NCBI GenBank assembly: GCA_025362915.1 | Contig: JANYEU010000401.1 | Coordinates: 1 to 23,767 of the forward strand | Reading direction: 5' to 3' | DNA: 23,767 nt | From: Chitinophagaceae bacterium | GTDB lineage: Bacteria; Bacteroidota; Bacteroidia; Chitinophagales; Chitinophagaceae | Part shown: positions 7,182 through 15,122 of the stretch, piece after piece | How positions within the stretch are numbered: position 1 is the first letter of the stretch | Layout of the letters: every line of letters starts with the position of its first letter | Notes under the pieces: generated by a model | Databases searched by the model: none | What the model was told of the DNA's origin: nothing | The model's input: only the letters and a program-made list of their open reading frames with translations | Translations under genes and position numbers: made by a program

Positions 7182-7250
7182 CGTCATTGCGAGGTACGAA
7201 GCAACCTTTTTGCAGGTTAAAATAAGGTTGCTTCGTGCCTCGCAATGACG
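7182..7250. repeat. Large REP-like palindrome
   Basis: The 26-nt left arm (7182-7207, beginning CGTCATTGCGAGG) pairs with the right arm (7225-7250, ending CCTCGCAATGACG). The only departure is one T-G wobble, and the loop is 17 nt. This CGTCATTGCGAGG...GAAGCAACC type is a widespread interspersed palindrome in many bacterial genomes (from memory). It lies between moeB and moaE and, if transcribed, would form a strong hairpin that could uncouple moaE expression or stabilise the upstream mRNA. Confidence 0.85.
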
Positions 7251-7313
7251 CGAAGATTATGGAGAAGATCAAGGCGAAATAAGAATAGTGTGAGTCTTTG
7301 ATATAATAATTAA

Positions 7314-7769
7314 ATGCAAGAGATGACAGATAAGAAACATAAAAACATTTTTGTACAAGGGGCTGTAAGCAGTGCTTTTATTGCGGATAGCATTCAGAAG
7401 CACAGTACCAAAACTACCATTGGGGCGCATAGTATTTTTCTAGGGCAAGTACGTAGTGATATCATCAACAATAGAAAAGTGGTGGCAATAGACTATACAA
7501 CCTACGAAGAGTTGGCTTTGGAGAAGATGCACGAGATAAGGGAGGGAATCTTTGCAAAATACCCGCTTACCTGTATGCACATTTACCATAGTTTAGGTAT
7601 AGTTGTAGCAGGGGAGATGTGCTTGTTTGTATTTACATCGGCGGTGCATCGCAAGGAGGCAATAGATGCCTGCGAAGAGGTTGTGGAACTGATAAAAAAG
7701 GAATTGCCTATATGGGGTAAGGAGATTTTTGAGGATGATACACATCAATGGAAAGAAAACAAATTGTGA
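7314..7769 (+). CDS. moaE: Molybdopterin synthase catalytic subunit MoaE
   Basis: This is the large subunit of molybdopterin synthase, which inserts two sulfurs from MoaD thiocarboxylate into precursor Z to make molybdopterin in the cytoplasm. The product has 151 residues. It shows the family core GAHSIFLGQVRSD, then IDYTTYEELALEKM, the motif VHRKEAIDACEEVVELIKKELPIW, and a terminal GKEIFEDDTHQWKEN. The Lys residues in KKELPIWGKE correspond to the catalytic lysines of the family. The ATG at 7314 is used; a second ATG at 7323 is possible. The gap to moeB is 175 bp and contains a large palindrome. The moaA and moaC genes are not in the window. Confidence 0.92.
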   Translation: MQEMTDKKHKNIFVQGAVSSAFIADSIQKHSTKTTIGAHSIFLGQVRSDIINNRKVVAIDYTTYEELALEKMHEIREGIFAKYPLTCMHIYHSLGIVVAGEMCLFVFTSAVHRKEAIDACEEVVELIKKELPIWGKEIFEDDTHQWKENKL

Positions 7770-7777
7770 TTGAATGC

Positions 7778-7889
7778 TTAACCACAAAGGCCACAAAGAA
7801 GAGAACCACAAGGAACACTAGTAATTCACTAAACATAGCCCAAAATCTTTGTGTTTCTTTGTGAAATCCCTTGTGTACCTTGTGGTTAA
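7778..7889. repeat. Interspersed inverted repeat of the CCACAAAG type
   Basis: TTAACCACAA at 7778-7787 is complementary to TTGTGGTTAA at 7880-7889, with further partial pairing inward (CCACAAAG-like words on the left, CTTTGTG-like words on the right). It fills most of the gap between moaE and the next gene. Such CCACAAAGGCACAAAG palindromes are common intergenic elements in Bacteroidota and other phyla (from memory). Termination of moaE transcription is possible but not shown. Confidence 0.65.
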
Positions 7890-7992
7890 AGTTCCCATAA
7901 ATAAAATATTAACTTTTTGGTAATTTATTTAAAAGCCCTTCGATTTAGAACTATTGCTGAATCGCTTACATTTACAGCCAACTATTTTTTAC

Positions 7993-9489
7993 ATGACAAT
8001 GAAGCATATTGCAAGTACACTTTTTTTAATTGGTACATTATTTTCAATTTCTATTGCCCAAACAACTAAGCCAGTTCACAAGCCAGCATCAAAAGAGGTT
8101 GCTACTGAAGCCCATCCTACTGAGATAGCATTAACATTGAAGCCTTACAAGAAAACGTATATATATATAGGTAGCTACTACGGAAAGGGCAAGACATTGG
8201 TAGATTCTGTGCTGCTGGACGACCAAAGCAAGGGTGTTTTTAAACCTTCAAAGAAATATACCCAAGGGATTTACTTTGTTGTTTCTCCAAAATATGTAAT
8301 CCTTTTTGAATTCTTGATGGATGAGAAACAACATTTCTCCATAGAGGCTGATACGCTGAAAAGAGAGGACCCAATTATAAAAGGATCGTTTGAAAATGAT
8401 TTGTTTAAGAAGTATTCCCAGTATTCTGTAGATCAGGGTAAGCTACTTTCTGAGCTTGGCGATAAGTTCAAGACATCAACCACCAAGGCAGATTCTACAA
8501 AATATAGGGCGATGGTGATAAAAGAGAATAAGGCATTGGAAAACTACAGGGATAGTATTACAAAAAAGTATCCTAGTTCTTTGCTGGCTACCTTATTAAA
8601 TACCATGAAGCAGCCAGATTATCCTGCAGTGCCTGTGGTGCACGGAAAAGCAGATTCTTTGTATCCTTATCATTATGTAAAAGATCATTTTTGGGATGAT
8701 GTAGAGTTTAATGACGACCGTTTGTTGCGTACCCCTTTCTTTGAAAATAAGATTGATAATTATTTTAAGACTTTAGTGGTAAATGATGTGGATAGTATCT
8801 TTAATGAGGTTAACTATATGCTACTTTATGCCCGTACAGGCAAAGAGATTTACCCTTATCTGCTTACCAAATTCACTAATAAATACATAAACCCAGAGTA
8901 TATGGGGCAAGAAAAGGTATTTATAAAAATTTACGAGAACTTTTATGCCAAGGGAGATACCAGCTATTTAAATGCGGCTAGCAGAAAAACAATAACAGAA
9001 CGGTATTATCAACTGATTGCCAACCTGATTGGTAATCCTGCACCAGTATTGGATTTGACGGATACAACTGGAACAAATATCTCCTTATACAACCTAAAGA
9101 GCAAGTTTACTTTTGTAGTTTTCTGGGATCCTACCTGTGGTCACTGTAAGGCAGAGCTTCCTAGAATCGATTCTATTTATAAGGCACGTTGGAAAGGTTT
9201 GGGCGTTAGCCTTTACAGTGTGAATGTTAGCAGTGATAAAAATACTGATAACGAGTTGAAGAAGTTTGTAAAGGATCAGAAGCTAGATCATGGTTGGATA
9301 TTTACACGGCAATCTAAAGAGGCAAGGGATGCGGAACAAGCCGCAGGTCTGCCCAATTACCGACAATTATATGATGTATATAAAACGCCTACATTATATT
9401 TATTGGATGATCAAAAGCGGATTATTGCCAAACAACTGAGTATAGAACAGTTTAATGAGGTACTATCTGCAAAGCTTAAAGTAAAATAA
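7993..9489 (+). CDS. Exported TlpA-like thioredoxin-family protein (DUF4369/DUF5106 type)
   Basis: The product is about 498 residues from the ATG at 7993 (a second ATG at 7999 is equally possible). A signal peptide, KHIASTLFLIGTLFSISIAQ, precedes a Pro/Lys-rich linker. Residues about 50-130 form a beta-rich region of DUF4369 type, followed by a helical DUF5106-like middle part. The last 150 residues are a TlpA/ResA-like thioredoxin fold with FVVFWDPTCGHCKAELP (redox Cys382 and Cys385) and the cis-proline loop YKTPTLYLLD. It probably acts as a periplasmic thiol-disulfide oxidoreductase, direction and partner unknown. The isomerase gene follows 132 bp downstream on the same strand, so both may serve envelope protein folding. 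Confidence 0.85.
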   Translation: MTMKHIASTLFLIGTLFSISIAQTTKPVHKPASKEVATEAHPTEIALTLKPYKKTYIYIGSYYGKGKTLVDSVLLDDQSKGVFKPSKKYTQGIYFVVSPKYVILFEFLMDEKQHFSIEADTLKREDPIIKGSFENDLFKKYSQYSVDQGKLLSELGDKFKTSTTKADSTKYRAMVIKENKALENYRDSITKKYPSSLLATLLNTMKQPDYPAVPVVHGKADSLYPYHYVKDHFWDDVEFNDDRLLRTPFFENKIDNYFKTLVVNDVDSIFNEVNYMLLYARTGKEIYPYLLTKFTNKYINPEYMGQEKVFIKIYENFYAKGDTSYLNAASRKTITERYYQLIANLIGNPAPVLDLTDTTGTNISLYNLKSKFTFVVFWDPTCGHCKAELPRIDSIYKARWKGLGVSLYSVNVSSDKNTDNELKKFVKDQKLDHGWIFTRQSKEARDAEQAAGLPNYRQLYDVYKTPTLYLLDDQKRIIAKQLSIEQFNEVLSAKLKVK

Positions 9490-9621
9490 TATTGATTAAA
9501 TTGGAGAGGGATGTTTAGTAGTAATTTGCTGGATAAACTTGGTGAAAAGCACAACATTTCTCTTCATTCCAATCCTTTTAATCATAGTTACCGGTTCTAT
9601 TTATCAATCACTAATTCTTTT

Positions 9622-11538
9622 ATGAAACATTACTTTTCTTTCGTTGGCCTTTTGTTGGTGGCTAACGTAGTTTTTGGTCAAACGTTATTTACTTACGGTA
9701 ATAAATCAGTCAGCAAGCAAGATTTTTTAACTGCATTCAATAAGAATCCACCTACAAAAGAGGAGCGTAGAAAAGCTTTGGATGAATATCTGGGTTTGTA
9801 CATTAATTACAAGCTGAAAGTACAGGCAGGATATGACGAAGAATTGAATAAGCAACCTTCTTTTGTGGAAGAAAGCAAGAACTTCAAACGTCAGATAGCT
9901 GAAAACGTAATCAATGATGAGGTAGGTATAAAAAACCTCACGCATGAAGCGATGCTACGAAGCATGAAAGATATCCGTGTGGCACAAGTGTTTGTAGAAA
10001 TACCTAAAAAGGGTGATACACTAAAAGCTTACCAACAGATTATGGCGGCTTATAAGGCATTAATGGCTGGCAAGGCATTTGGAGATGTTGCTGTGGAGTT
10101 TTCTAGTGACGATGCCACCAAAAAGACCAAGGGAGATCTGGGATACATGACTGCCTTCACCTATAGTTACCCAATAGAGAATGAGATTTATAAACTAAAA
10201 CCCGGCACTTACTCCAAGCCATATAAAAGTAGTTTTGGATACCACATCTTTAAAAATGTGAGCGAAAAACCTGCATTTGGAAAGCGGAAGGTAGCCCAGA
10301 TAATGATAGCAATACCACCAAATGCATCGGAAGAGGTTAAAAAACAATACCTGTCCCATGCTGATAGTATTTATAACCTGATAAAAAGGGGAGAGGCATT
10401 TGATAAGATGGCATCTGAATATAGCAATGACTATAAGACTGCCAATAATGGTGGCGAAATAGGCAATATTGGTGTGGGACAATACAATGCCGACTTTGAA
10501 AGGCAGGTGTTTGCCCTTCAAAATGTAGGCGATTTAAGCAAACCGTTTGCGTCTGCTTATGGGTACCATATCTTGAAACTGTTGGATAAAACACTTGCAC
10601 CAAAAGATGCTGATGATGCCGCGGCAGTAGCTGCTACCAAACAATTGGTGGAAAAAGATGAGCGGTTGGCCATCTTTAAAAAGAACCTATTAAACAATAA
10701 GTGGCTTCACGTAACAAAGTACAAGCCGTGGGCTTATGATACGGCTGCATTCAGGGCTTATACAGACAGTAATATATTGGGCAAGATAACCAATGGCATA
10801 AAGAATATTTCTGATACGGCTGTTTTGTTTTCCTTTGAAAAGAAGAAGATACATGCGGCTGATTGGGCGGTGCATATCACCAAGTTATTGTCTAATCCCG
10901 TTGTTGATTACAGTGCAATGATGAAAGATTTTGTTGATCTTTACTGCACACAGTATTATGCTGATAACCTGGAGTTGTATAATGAATCGATGAGGGAACA
11001 AACCAAGGAATTTGATGAGGCCAACCTGTTGTTTGCGGCAATGGATAAACATGTTTGGGGCAGGACGGGTACTGATATAGAGGGTCTGAAAGACTATTAT
11101 AGCAAACATAAGCAAGAATATCAGTGGAATGCAAGTGTTACGGCACTGGTAATAAATACCAAGACAAAAGAACAGGCAGTAGAAGTGGCCAATAAACTAA
11201 AACAATCTGTAACGGATTGGCATTCCATTACCACAAACTATGGCGCAGACGTAAATACGGATAGTGGTAGGTTCGAGGTATCGCAATTGCCTTTAAAACA
11301 ACCAATTGATAATAAGGAAGGCTTTATCAGCCAGCCGGAAAAGAATGCAAATGCGGATGGATATAGCTTTATATACATTATAAAGCCGCACCCTCTAAAG
11401 GAGCAACGTAGTTTTGAGGATGCCAAGGGTGCCGTAACAAACGACTATCAGCAGATGCTTGAAAAGGAATGGATAGCCTCGCTAAAAAAGAAGTATCCCA
11501 TTGTGGTGAAACAGGCTGTTTGGCAAACAATTCAGTAA
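9622..11538 (+). CDS. Peptidylprolyl isomerase with two parvulin (PpiC) domains, SurA-like
   Basis: This is an envelope chaperone or isomerase that catalyses cis-trans isomerisation of proline bonds in exported proteins. The start is placed at the ATG at 9622 because it gives a clean signal peptide (MKHYFSFVGLLLVANVVFGQ); the upstream ATG at 9511 would add 37 residues. The protein has 638 residues. An N-terminal SurA-like helical part precedes two rotamase domains, about residues 117-210 (VAQVFVEIP ... SSFGYHIFKNV) and 222-325 (VAQIMIAIP ... SAYGYHILKLL). The C-terminal 300 residues are partly helical and end in a third, degenerate parvulin-like segment (EYQWNASVTALVINT). A terminator hairpin follows 52 bp after the stop. 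Confidence 0.88.
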   Translation: MKHYFSFVGLLLVANVVFGQTLFTYGNKSVSKQDFLTAFNKNPPTKEERRKALDEYLGLYINYKLKVQAGYDEELNKQPSFVEESKNFKRQIAENVINDEVGIKNLTHEAMLRSMKDIRVAQVFVEIPKKGDTLKAYQQIMAAYKALMAGKAFGDVAVEFSSDDATKKTKGDLGYMTAFTYSYPIENEIYKLKPGTYSKPYKSSFGYHIFKNVSEKPAFGKRKVAQIMIAIPPNASEEVKKQYLSHADSIYNLIKRGEAFDKMASEYSNDYKTANNGGEIGNIGVGQYNADFERQVFALQNVGDLSKPFASAYGYHILKLLDKTLAPKDADDAAAVAATKQLVEKDERLAIFKKNLLNNKWLHVTKYKPWAYDTAAFRAYTDSNILGKITNGIKNISDTAVLFSFEKKKIHAADWAVHITKLLSNPVVDYSAMMKDFVDLYCTQYYADNLELYNESMREQTKEFDEANLLFAAMDKHVWGRTGTDIEGLKDYYSKHKQEYQWNASVTALVINTKTKEQAVEVANKLKQSVTDWHSITTNYGADVNTDSGRFEVSQLPLKQPIDNKEGFISQPEKNANADGYSFIYIIKPHPLKEQRSFEDAKGAVTNDYQQMLEKEWIASLKKKYPIVVKQAVWQTIQ

Positions 11539-11589
11539 AGGATTCAGTAAAGGAATTTAAAGAGTAGAAAGTCTAAAGTTAATAGTCAA

Positions 11590-11638
11590 AATAAAAGAGG
11601 CAGTTGGGAGGTTTAACCTCACAACTGCCTCTTTTATT
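11590..11638 (+). terminator. Terminator hairpin, second copy of a repeated type
   Basis: A 16-bp perfect stem is formed by 11590-11605 (ending AAAAGAGGCAGTT) and 11623-11638 (beginning AACTGCCTCTTTT). The loop holds a second perfect stem, GAGGTT-T-AACCTC. Its left arm and following GGGA match the hairpin at 4608-4651. It lies 52 bp after the isomerase gene. Confidence 0.8.
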
Positions 11639-11754
11639 GGCTCAAATGCTAATATATTATCTTCTTGAACTGATTTGTCAATCTAAAAACGCTACCTAAC
11701 ATTTAAGCCCTAAGTAAAATACTATTTAGAGTCCTTATGTATTATAAAACACAA

Positions 11755-11762
11755 TAGATTTG
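11755..11762 (+). promoter_or_regulatory. -7 box for the xyloglucan locus
   Basis: TAGATTTG fits the TAnnTTTG consensus. A good -33 TTG is missing; TTATG at 11735 is the nearest at suitable spacing. The implied transcript start is near 11768, about 60 nt before the GH31 start codon. The weak -33 element would suit an activator-dependent promoter, which is inference. Confidence 0.45.
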
Positions 11763-11829
11763 TTCACCAATTCGGAAATACATTTCTAACTAAGAATGAA
11801 TTGGGCTAACTGTACTTATAAAGATAAAG

Positions 11830-14700
11830 ATGATTGCGATGATGAGAATAAACTATTATAGGTTACTTGTGGTGGTCATACTGATGGTTATTGTTCCAAA
11901 AAATGTTTTTTGCGGTGAGTTGCCTTATACTAAATTGAAGGATGGTATTGTGGTACACCTGAAAAATCCTCAACCAAATGCCGCCCACCTTTTACAATTG
12001 CAGGTTATTTCAGATAATATCATTCATGTATTGGCTAGTCCATTGGATGCTTTTGTAAATGAAGCTAGCTTGATGGTTGTTGATAGAAAAAAAACTAAGG
12101 TTAATTGGGATGTAATGGGAAAAGATAGTCAAGTTATTATCAGCACCAGTAAATTAAATGCTACCGTCAATATCAATACAGGCAATGTGGTGTTTACAGA
12201 TAAATCTGGGAATGTTATTTTGTCTGAAAAGAAAGTAGGGGGTAAATTATTCAATCCCATAAATGTAGAAGGAAAGAATCTATACGGGATGAAGGCGATT
12301 TTTGAAACGAGTGCAAATGAAGGTTTCTATGGCTTGGGACAACACCAGAATGGCGTGATGAATTACAATGGCACGCAGGTAGATTTAACGCAAAACAACA
12401 CAGAAGTGGCCATACCCTTTCTGGTTTCGGATAAGAACTACGGTATTTTATGGAATAACTATTCCATCACCAAAGTAATAGACAGTAGAGAATATGAACC
12501 ATTGAATACCTTGAAACTATATGACAAACAAGGAACTGAAGGGTGGTTGACGGCTACTTATTCCTCAAAAAAGAACAACTTTCCTTCCATTATAAAAGCA
12601 GAATCTACCATTGATTATGAGTTTATAGAATCTATGAAAAACTTCCCCGCAGGGTTTAAGCCAGAAAGTGGTATAGTAACTTGGGAAGGGTTTATAGAAA
12701 GTGCTTTTGATGGAAAACATAGTTTTTTGCTGAAGAATGCAGGCTATATAAAGATGTGGATTGATGATAAATTAGTAGCAGAAAAATGGCGGCAGGCATG
12801 GAATCCTGGTACGAGCCTGATAGAAATTTACTTGGAGAAGAACACCAAACATAGCTGTAAGATAGAATGGATTCCTGATGGAGGAGAATCGTACATAGCC
12901 TGCAAATGGATGAAACCTTTGGATGGTGATGATAAAAAGGAGTTCTCTTTCAAGTCCGAAGCGGGTAATAACATAGACTATTACTTTGTTTACGGCAACA
13001 ATATGGATGAAGTAATTGGAGGCTATCGCTCTATAACCGGCAAGGCAACCATGTTGCCCAAATGGGCAATGGGACTTTGGCAAAGCAGGGAGCGTTATAA
13101 AACGCAGGATGAGATATTGCAGACGGTAAGCGAGTTTAGAAAGCGAAAAATTCCCTTGGATAACATTGTTTTGGACTGGAATTATTGGGAACAGGACAAA
13201 TGGGGCAGTCAGCAGTTTGATACAAGCCGCTTTGCAAATGCAGCGGGAATGATAAAAGATCTTCATGAAAAATACCACACCCATTTCATGATTTCCGTAT
13301 GGCCTAAATTTTATGAAGGCATAGATAACTATAAATACTTCGATGCAAATGGTTGGTTGTACAAAAGAAATATTACCGACAGCCAACGGGTTTGGATTGG
13401 TAAGGGATATGTCTCCACTTTTTACGATGCCTTTAATGCAGATGCACGTACCGCTTTTTGGGGGCTGCTGAATAAAAACCTATTTAGCAAAGGCATTGAT
13501 GCCTGGTGGCTGGACGCAACGGAACCCGACATCAATTCCAACTCAAATATTGACCATAGAAAACAATTGATGACCCCAACTGCCATCGGTCCATCCACAC
13601 AATATTTTAATGCCTTCCCATTAATGAATTCGAAGGGTGTTTATGAAGGACAAAGGAAAACAAGTCCTAATCAGCGGGTATTTATCCTAACCCGTTCTGC
13701 GTATGCGGGCTTGCAACATTATGCCGCCGCTACTTGGAGTGGCGATATTGCTTCCCGCTGGGAAGATTTTAAGAACCAGATACCTGCCGGGCTTAATTTT
13801 TCTCTCTCAGGGCTACCATATTGGACAACAGATATTGGTGGTTTTGCTGTAGAAAGGCGTTACGAACATGCAAAAGGTAAGGATTTGGACGAATGGCGCG
13901 AATTGTCTACCAGATGGTATCAGTATGGCAGTTTTTGCCCGTTGTTCCGTGTGCATGGACAGCTTCCGCATCGCGAAATTTACAATATCGCCCCAGAAGG
14001 CACACCTACTTACGAGAGCATGCTTTATTATGACAAGCTTCGGTATCGCCTGATGCCTTATATCTATTCGCTGGCTGGGCAAACCTATCACGACAACTAT
14101 ACCATCATGCGTGGGCTGGTGATGGATTTTGGTAAAGACCCACAAGTAAAGAATATTGGCAACCAGTTCATGTTTGGGCCATCAATATTGGTTAATCCAG
14201 TTACCGATTTTGGTGCTGTCACCAAGGATTTGTATTTGCCAAACACAACGGGTTGGTACGATTTCTATACTGGCGAATACTATGCTGGCGGACAAAACAT
14301 TAAGGCCGATGCGCCGCTAACCAAGATACCTCTATATGTAAAAGAGGGGTCGATCATTTCTTTTGGTCCTGCCATACAATATACCGGGGAGAAGGCTGCC
14401 GACAGCATCACACTGTATGTGTATATAGGCAAGGACGCTTCTTTTACTTTATATGAAGATGAAGGGATAAATTATAATTATGAAATTGGCAAATTTGCCA
14501 ACATTACATTCAACTATTCGGAAGCGAATAAAGTACTGACCATAGAAGCAAGAAAAGGAAGCTTTGAAGGAATGCTGACTGCTAGGGTATTTAATGTGAT
14601 ATGGGTAAATAAAGATGCACCTATTGGATTTGATGTAAATAACAAACCCAATATTTCTGTGGTATATGATGGGAGTAAACTATCCATGAGTATAAAATAA
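11830..14700 (+). CDS. GH31 alpha-xylosidase/alpha-glucosidase with PA14 insert
   Basis: This exported glycoside hydrolase probably removes terminal alpha-1,6-xylose from xyloglucan oligosaccharides. The protein has 956 residues. A signal peptide covers about residues 1-28 (YRLLVVVILMVIVPKNVFC); the cysteine context does not fit a lipobox well. An N-terminal beta-sandwich (FYGLGQHQNG) precedes a PA14-like insert at about 278-362 (WEGFIESAFDGKHSFLLKNA). The TIM barrel begins around PKWAMGLWQSRERY. The nucleophile is Asp562 in WWLDATEPD and the acid/base is Asp639 in TWSGDIASRW. The PA14 insert is characteristic of alpha-xylosidases such as Cellvibrio Xyl31A and the Bacteroides ovatus xyloglucan-locus enzyme. 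The neighbouring GH74 gene supports xyloglucan as substrate. Confidence 0.9.
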   Translation: MIAMMRINYYRLLVVVILMVIVPKNVFCGELPYTKLKDGIVVHLKNPQPNAAHLLQLQVISDNIIHVLASPLDAFVNEASLMVVDRKKTKVNWDVMGKDSQVIISTSKLNATVNINTGNVVFTDKSGNVILSEKKVGGKLFNPINVEGKNLYGMKAIFETSANEGFYGLGQHQNGVMNYNGTQVDLTQNNTEVAIPFLVSDKNYGILWNNYSITKVIDSREYEPLNTLKLYDKQGTEGWLTATYSSKKNNFPSIIKAESTIDYEFIESMKNFPAGFKPESGIVTWEGFIESAFDGKHSFLLKNAGYIKMWIDDKLVAEKWRQAWNPGTSLIEIYLEKNTKHSCKIEWIPDGGESYIACKWMKPLDGDDKKEFSFKSEAGNNIDYYFVYGNNMDEVIGGYRSITGKATMLPKWAMGLWQSRERYKTQDEILQTVSEFRKRKIPLDNIVLDWNYWEQDKWGSQQFDTSRFANAAGMIKDLHEKYHTHFMISVWPKFYEGIDNYKYFDANGWLYKRNITDSQRVWIGKGYVSTFYDAFNADARTAFWGLLNKNLFSKGIDAWWLDATEPDINSNSNIDHRKQLMTPTAIGPSTQYFNAFPLMNSKGVYEGQRKTSPNQRVFILTRSAYAGLQHYAAATWSGDIASRWEDFKNQIPAGLNFSLSGLPYWTTDIGGFAVERRYEHAKGKDLDEWRELSTRWYQYGSFCPLFRVHGQLPHREIYNIAPEGTPTYESMLYYDKLRYRLMPYIYSLAGQTYHDNYTIMRGLVMDFGKDPQVKNIGNQFMFGPSILVNPVTDFGAVTKDLYLPNTTGWYDFYTGEYYAGGQNIKADAPLTKIPLYVKEGSIISFGPAIQYTGEKAADSITLYVYIGKDASFTLYEDEGINYNYEIGKFANITFNYSEANKVLTIEARKGSFEGMLTARVFNVIWVNKDAPIGFDVNNKPNISVVYDGSKLSMSIK

Positions 14701-14722
14701 AAGGATGTGGTAAAAAGATTTA

Positions 14723-15056
14723 GGGATGGCATATCAAAAAAAAAGATAGGCACACCGAACGTTCGGGATGGCATTCCAAAAAATGGATTAGCGTGCCGAA
14801 CGTTCGGGATGGCATTCCATAAAAAAAGATAGGCATACCGAACGTTCGGGATGGCATTCCATAAAAAAAGATAGGCACACCGAACATTCGGGATGGCATT
14901 CCATAAAAAAAGATAGGCACACCGAACGTTCGGGATGGCATTCCATAAAAAAAGATAGGCACACCGAACGTTCGGGATGGCGTTCCACAAAAAAAGATAG
15001 GCACACCGAAGCTTTGGGATGGTATTCCAAAAAATAAGGTAGGCACAATGAAGTTT
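14723..15056. repeat. 42-bp tandem repeat array, eight units, between GH31 and GH74 genes
   Basis: Units starting GGGATGGC begin at 14723, 14765, 14806, 14848, 14890, 14932, 14974 and 15016 (42 bp apart, two of 41). Each has an A-run of 6-9, GATAGGCACACC, and most contain the perfect palindrome CCGAACGTTCGG across the unit end. The units at 14848-14973 are almost identical and the outer ones more diverged, as expected for expansion from the centre. The array occupies the whole gap between the GH31 stop and the GH74 start. No T-rich terminator is evident on the plus strand. The sequence is unrelated to the array at 3058-3312. Confidence 0.92.
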
Positions 15057-15122
15057 GGGGAAAGCATCATTAAAAAACGAATACTCATAAAGAAGATTAT
15101 TTATTCTTATCAATAAAAAAAT

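Noticed and set aside
7182..7250. Possible rho-independent terminator of moeB
   Set aside because: The stem is long and perfect but is not followed by a T-run, and the sequence matches a widespread interspersed palindrome type.
12772..13386. Minus-strand frame of 204 codons
   Set aside because: It is antisense to the catalytic region of the GH31 gene, has an unnatural composition and no start context.
14514..15113. Minus-strand open frame of 199 codons with a 14-residue repeat (ending in NAIPNVRCAYLFLW-type units)
   Set aside because: It is produced by the 42-bp tandem array: 42 is a multiple of three and the unit has no stop in any minus-strand frame, so all three frames stay open. It also runs antisense into the GH31 3' end.
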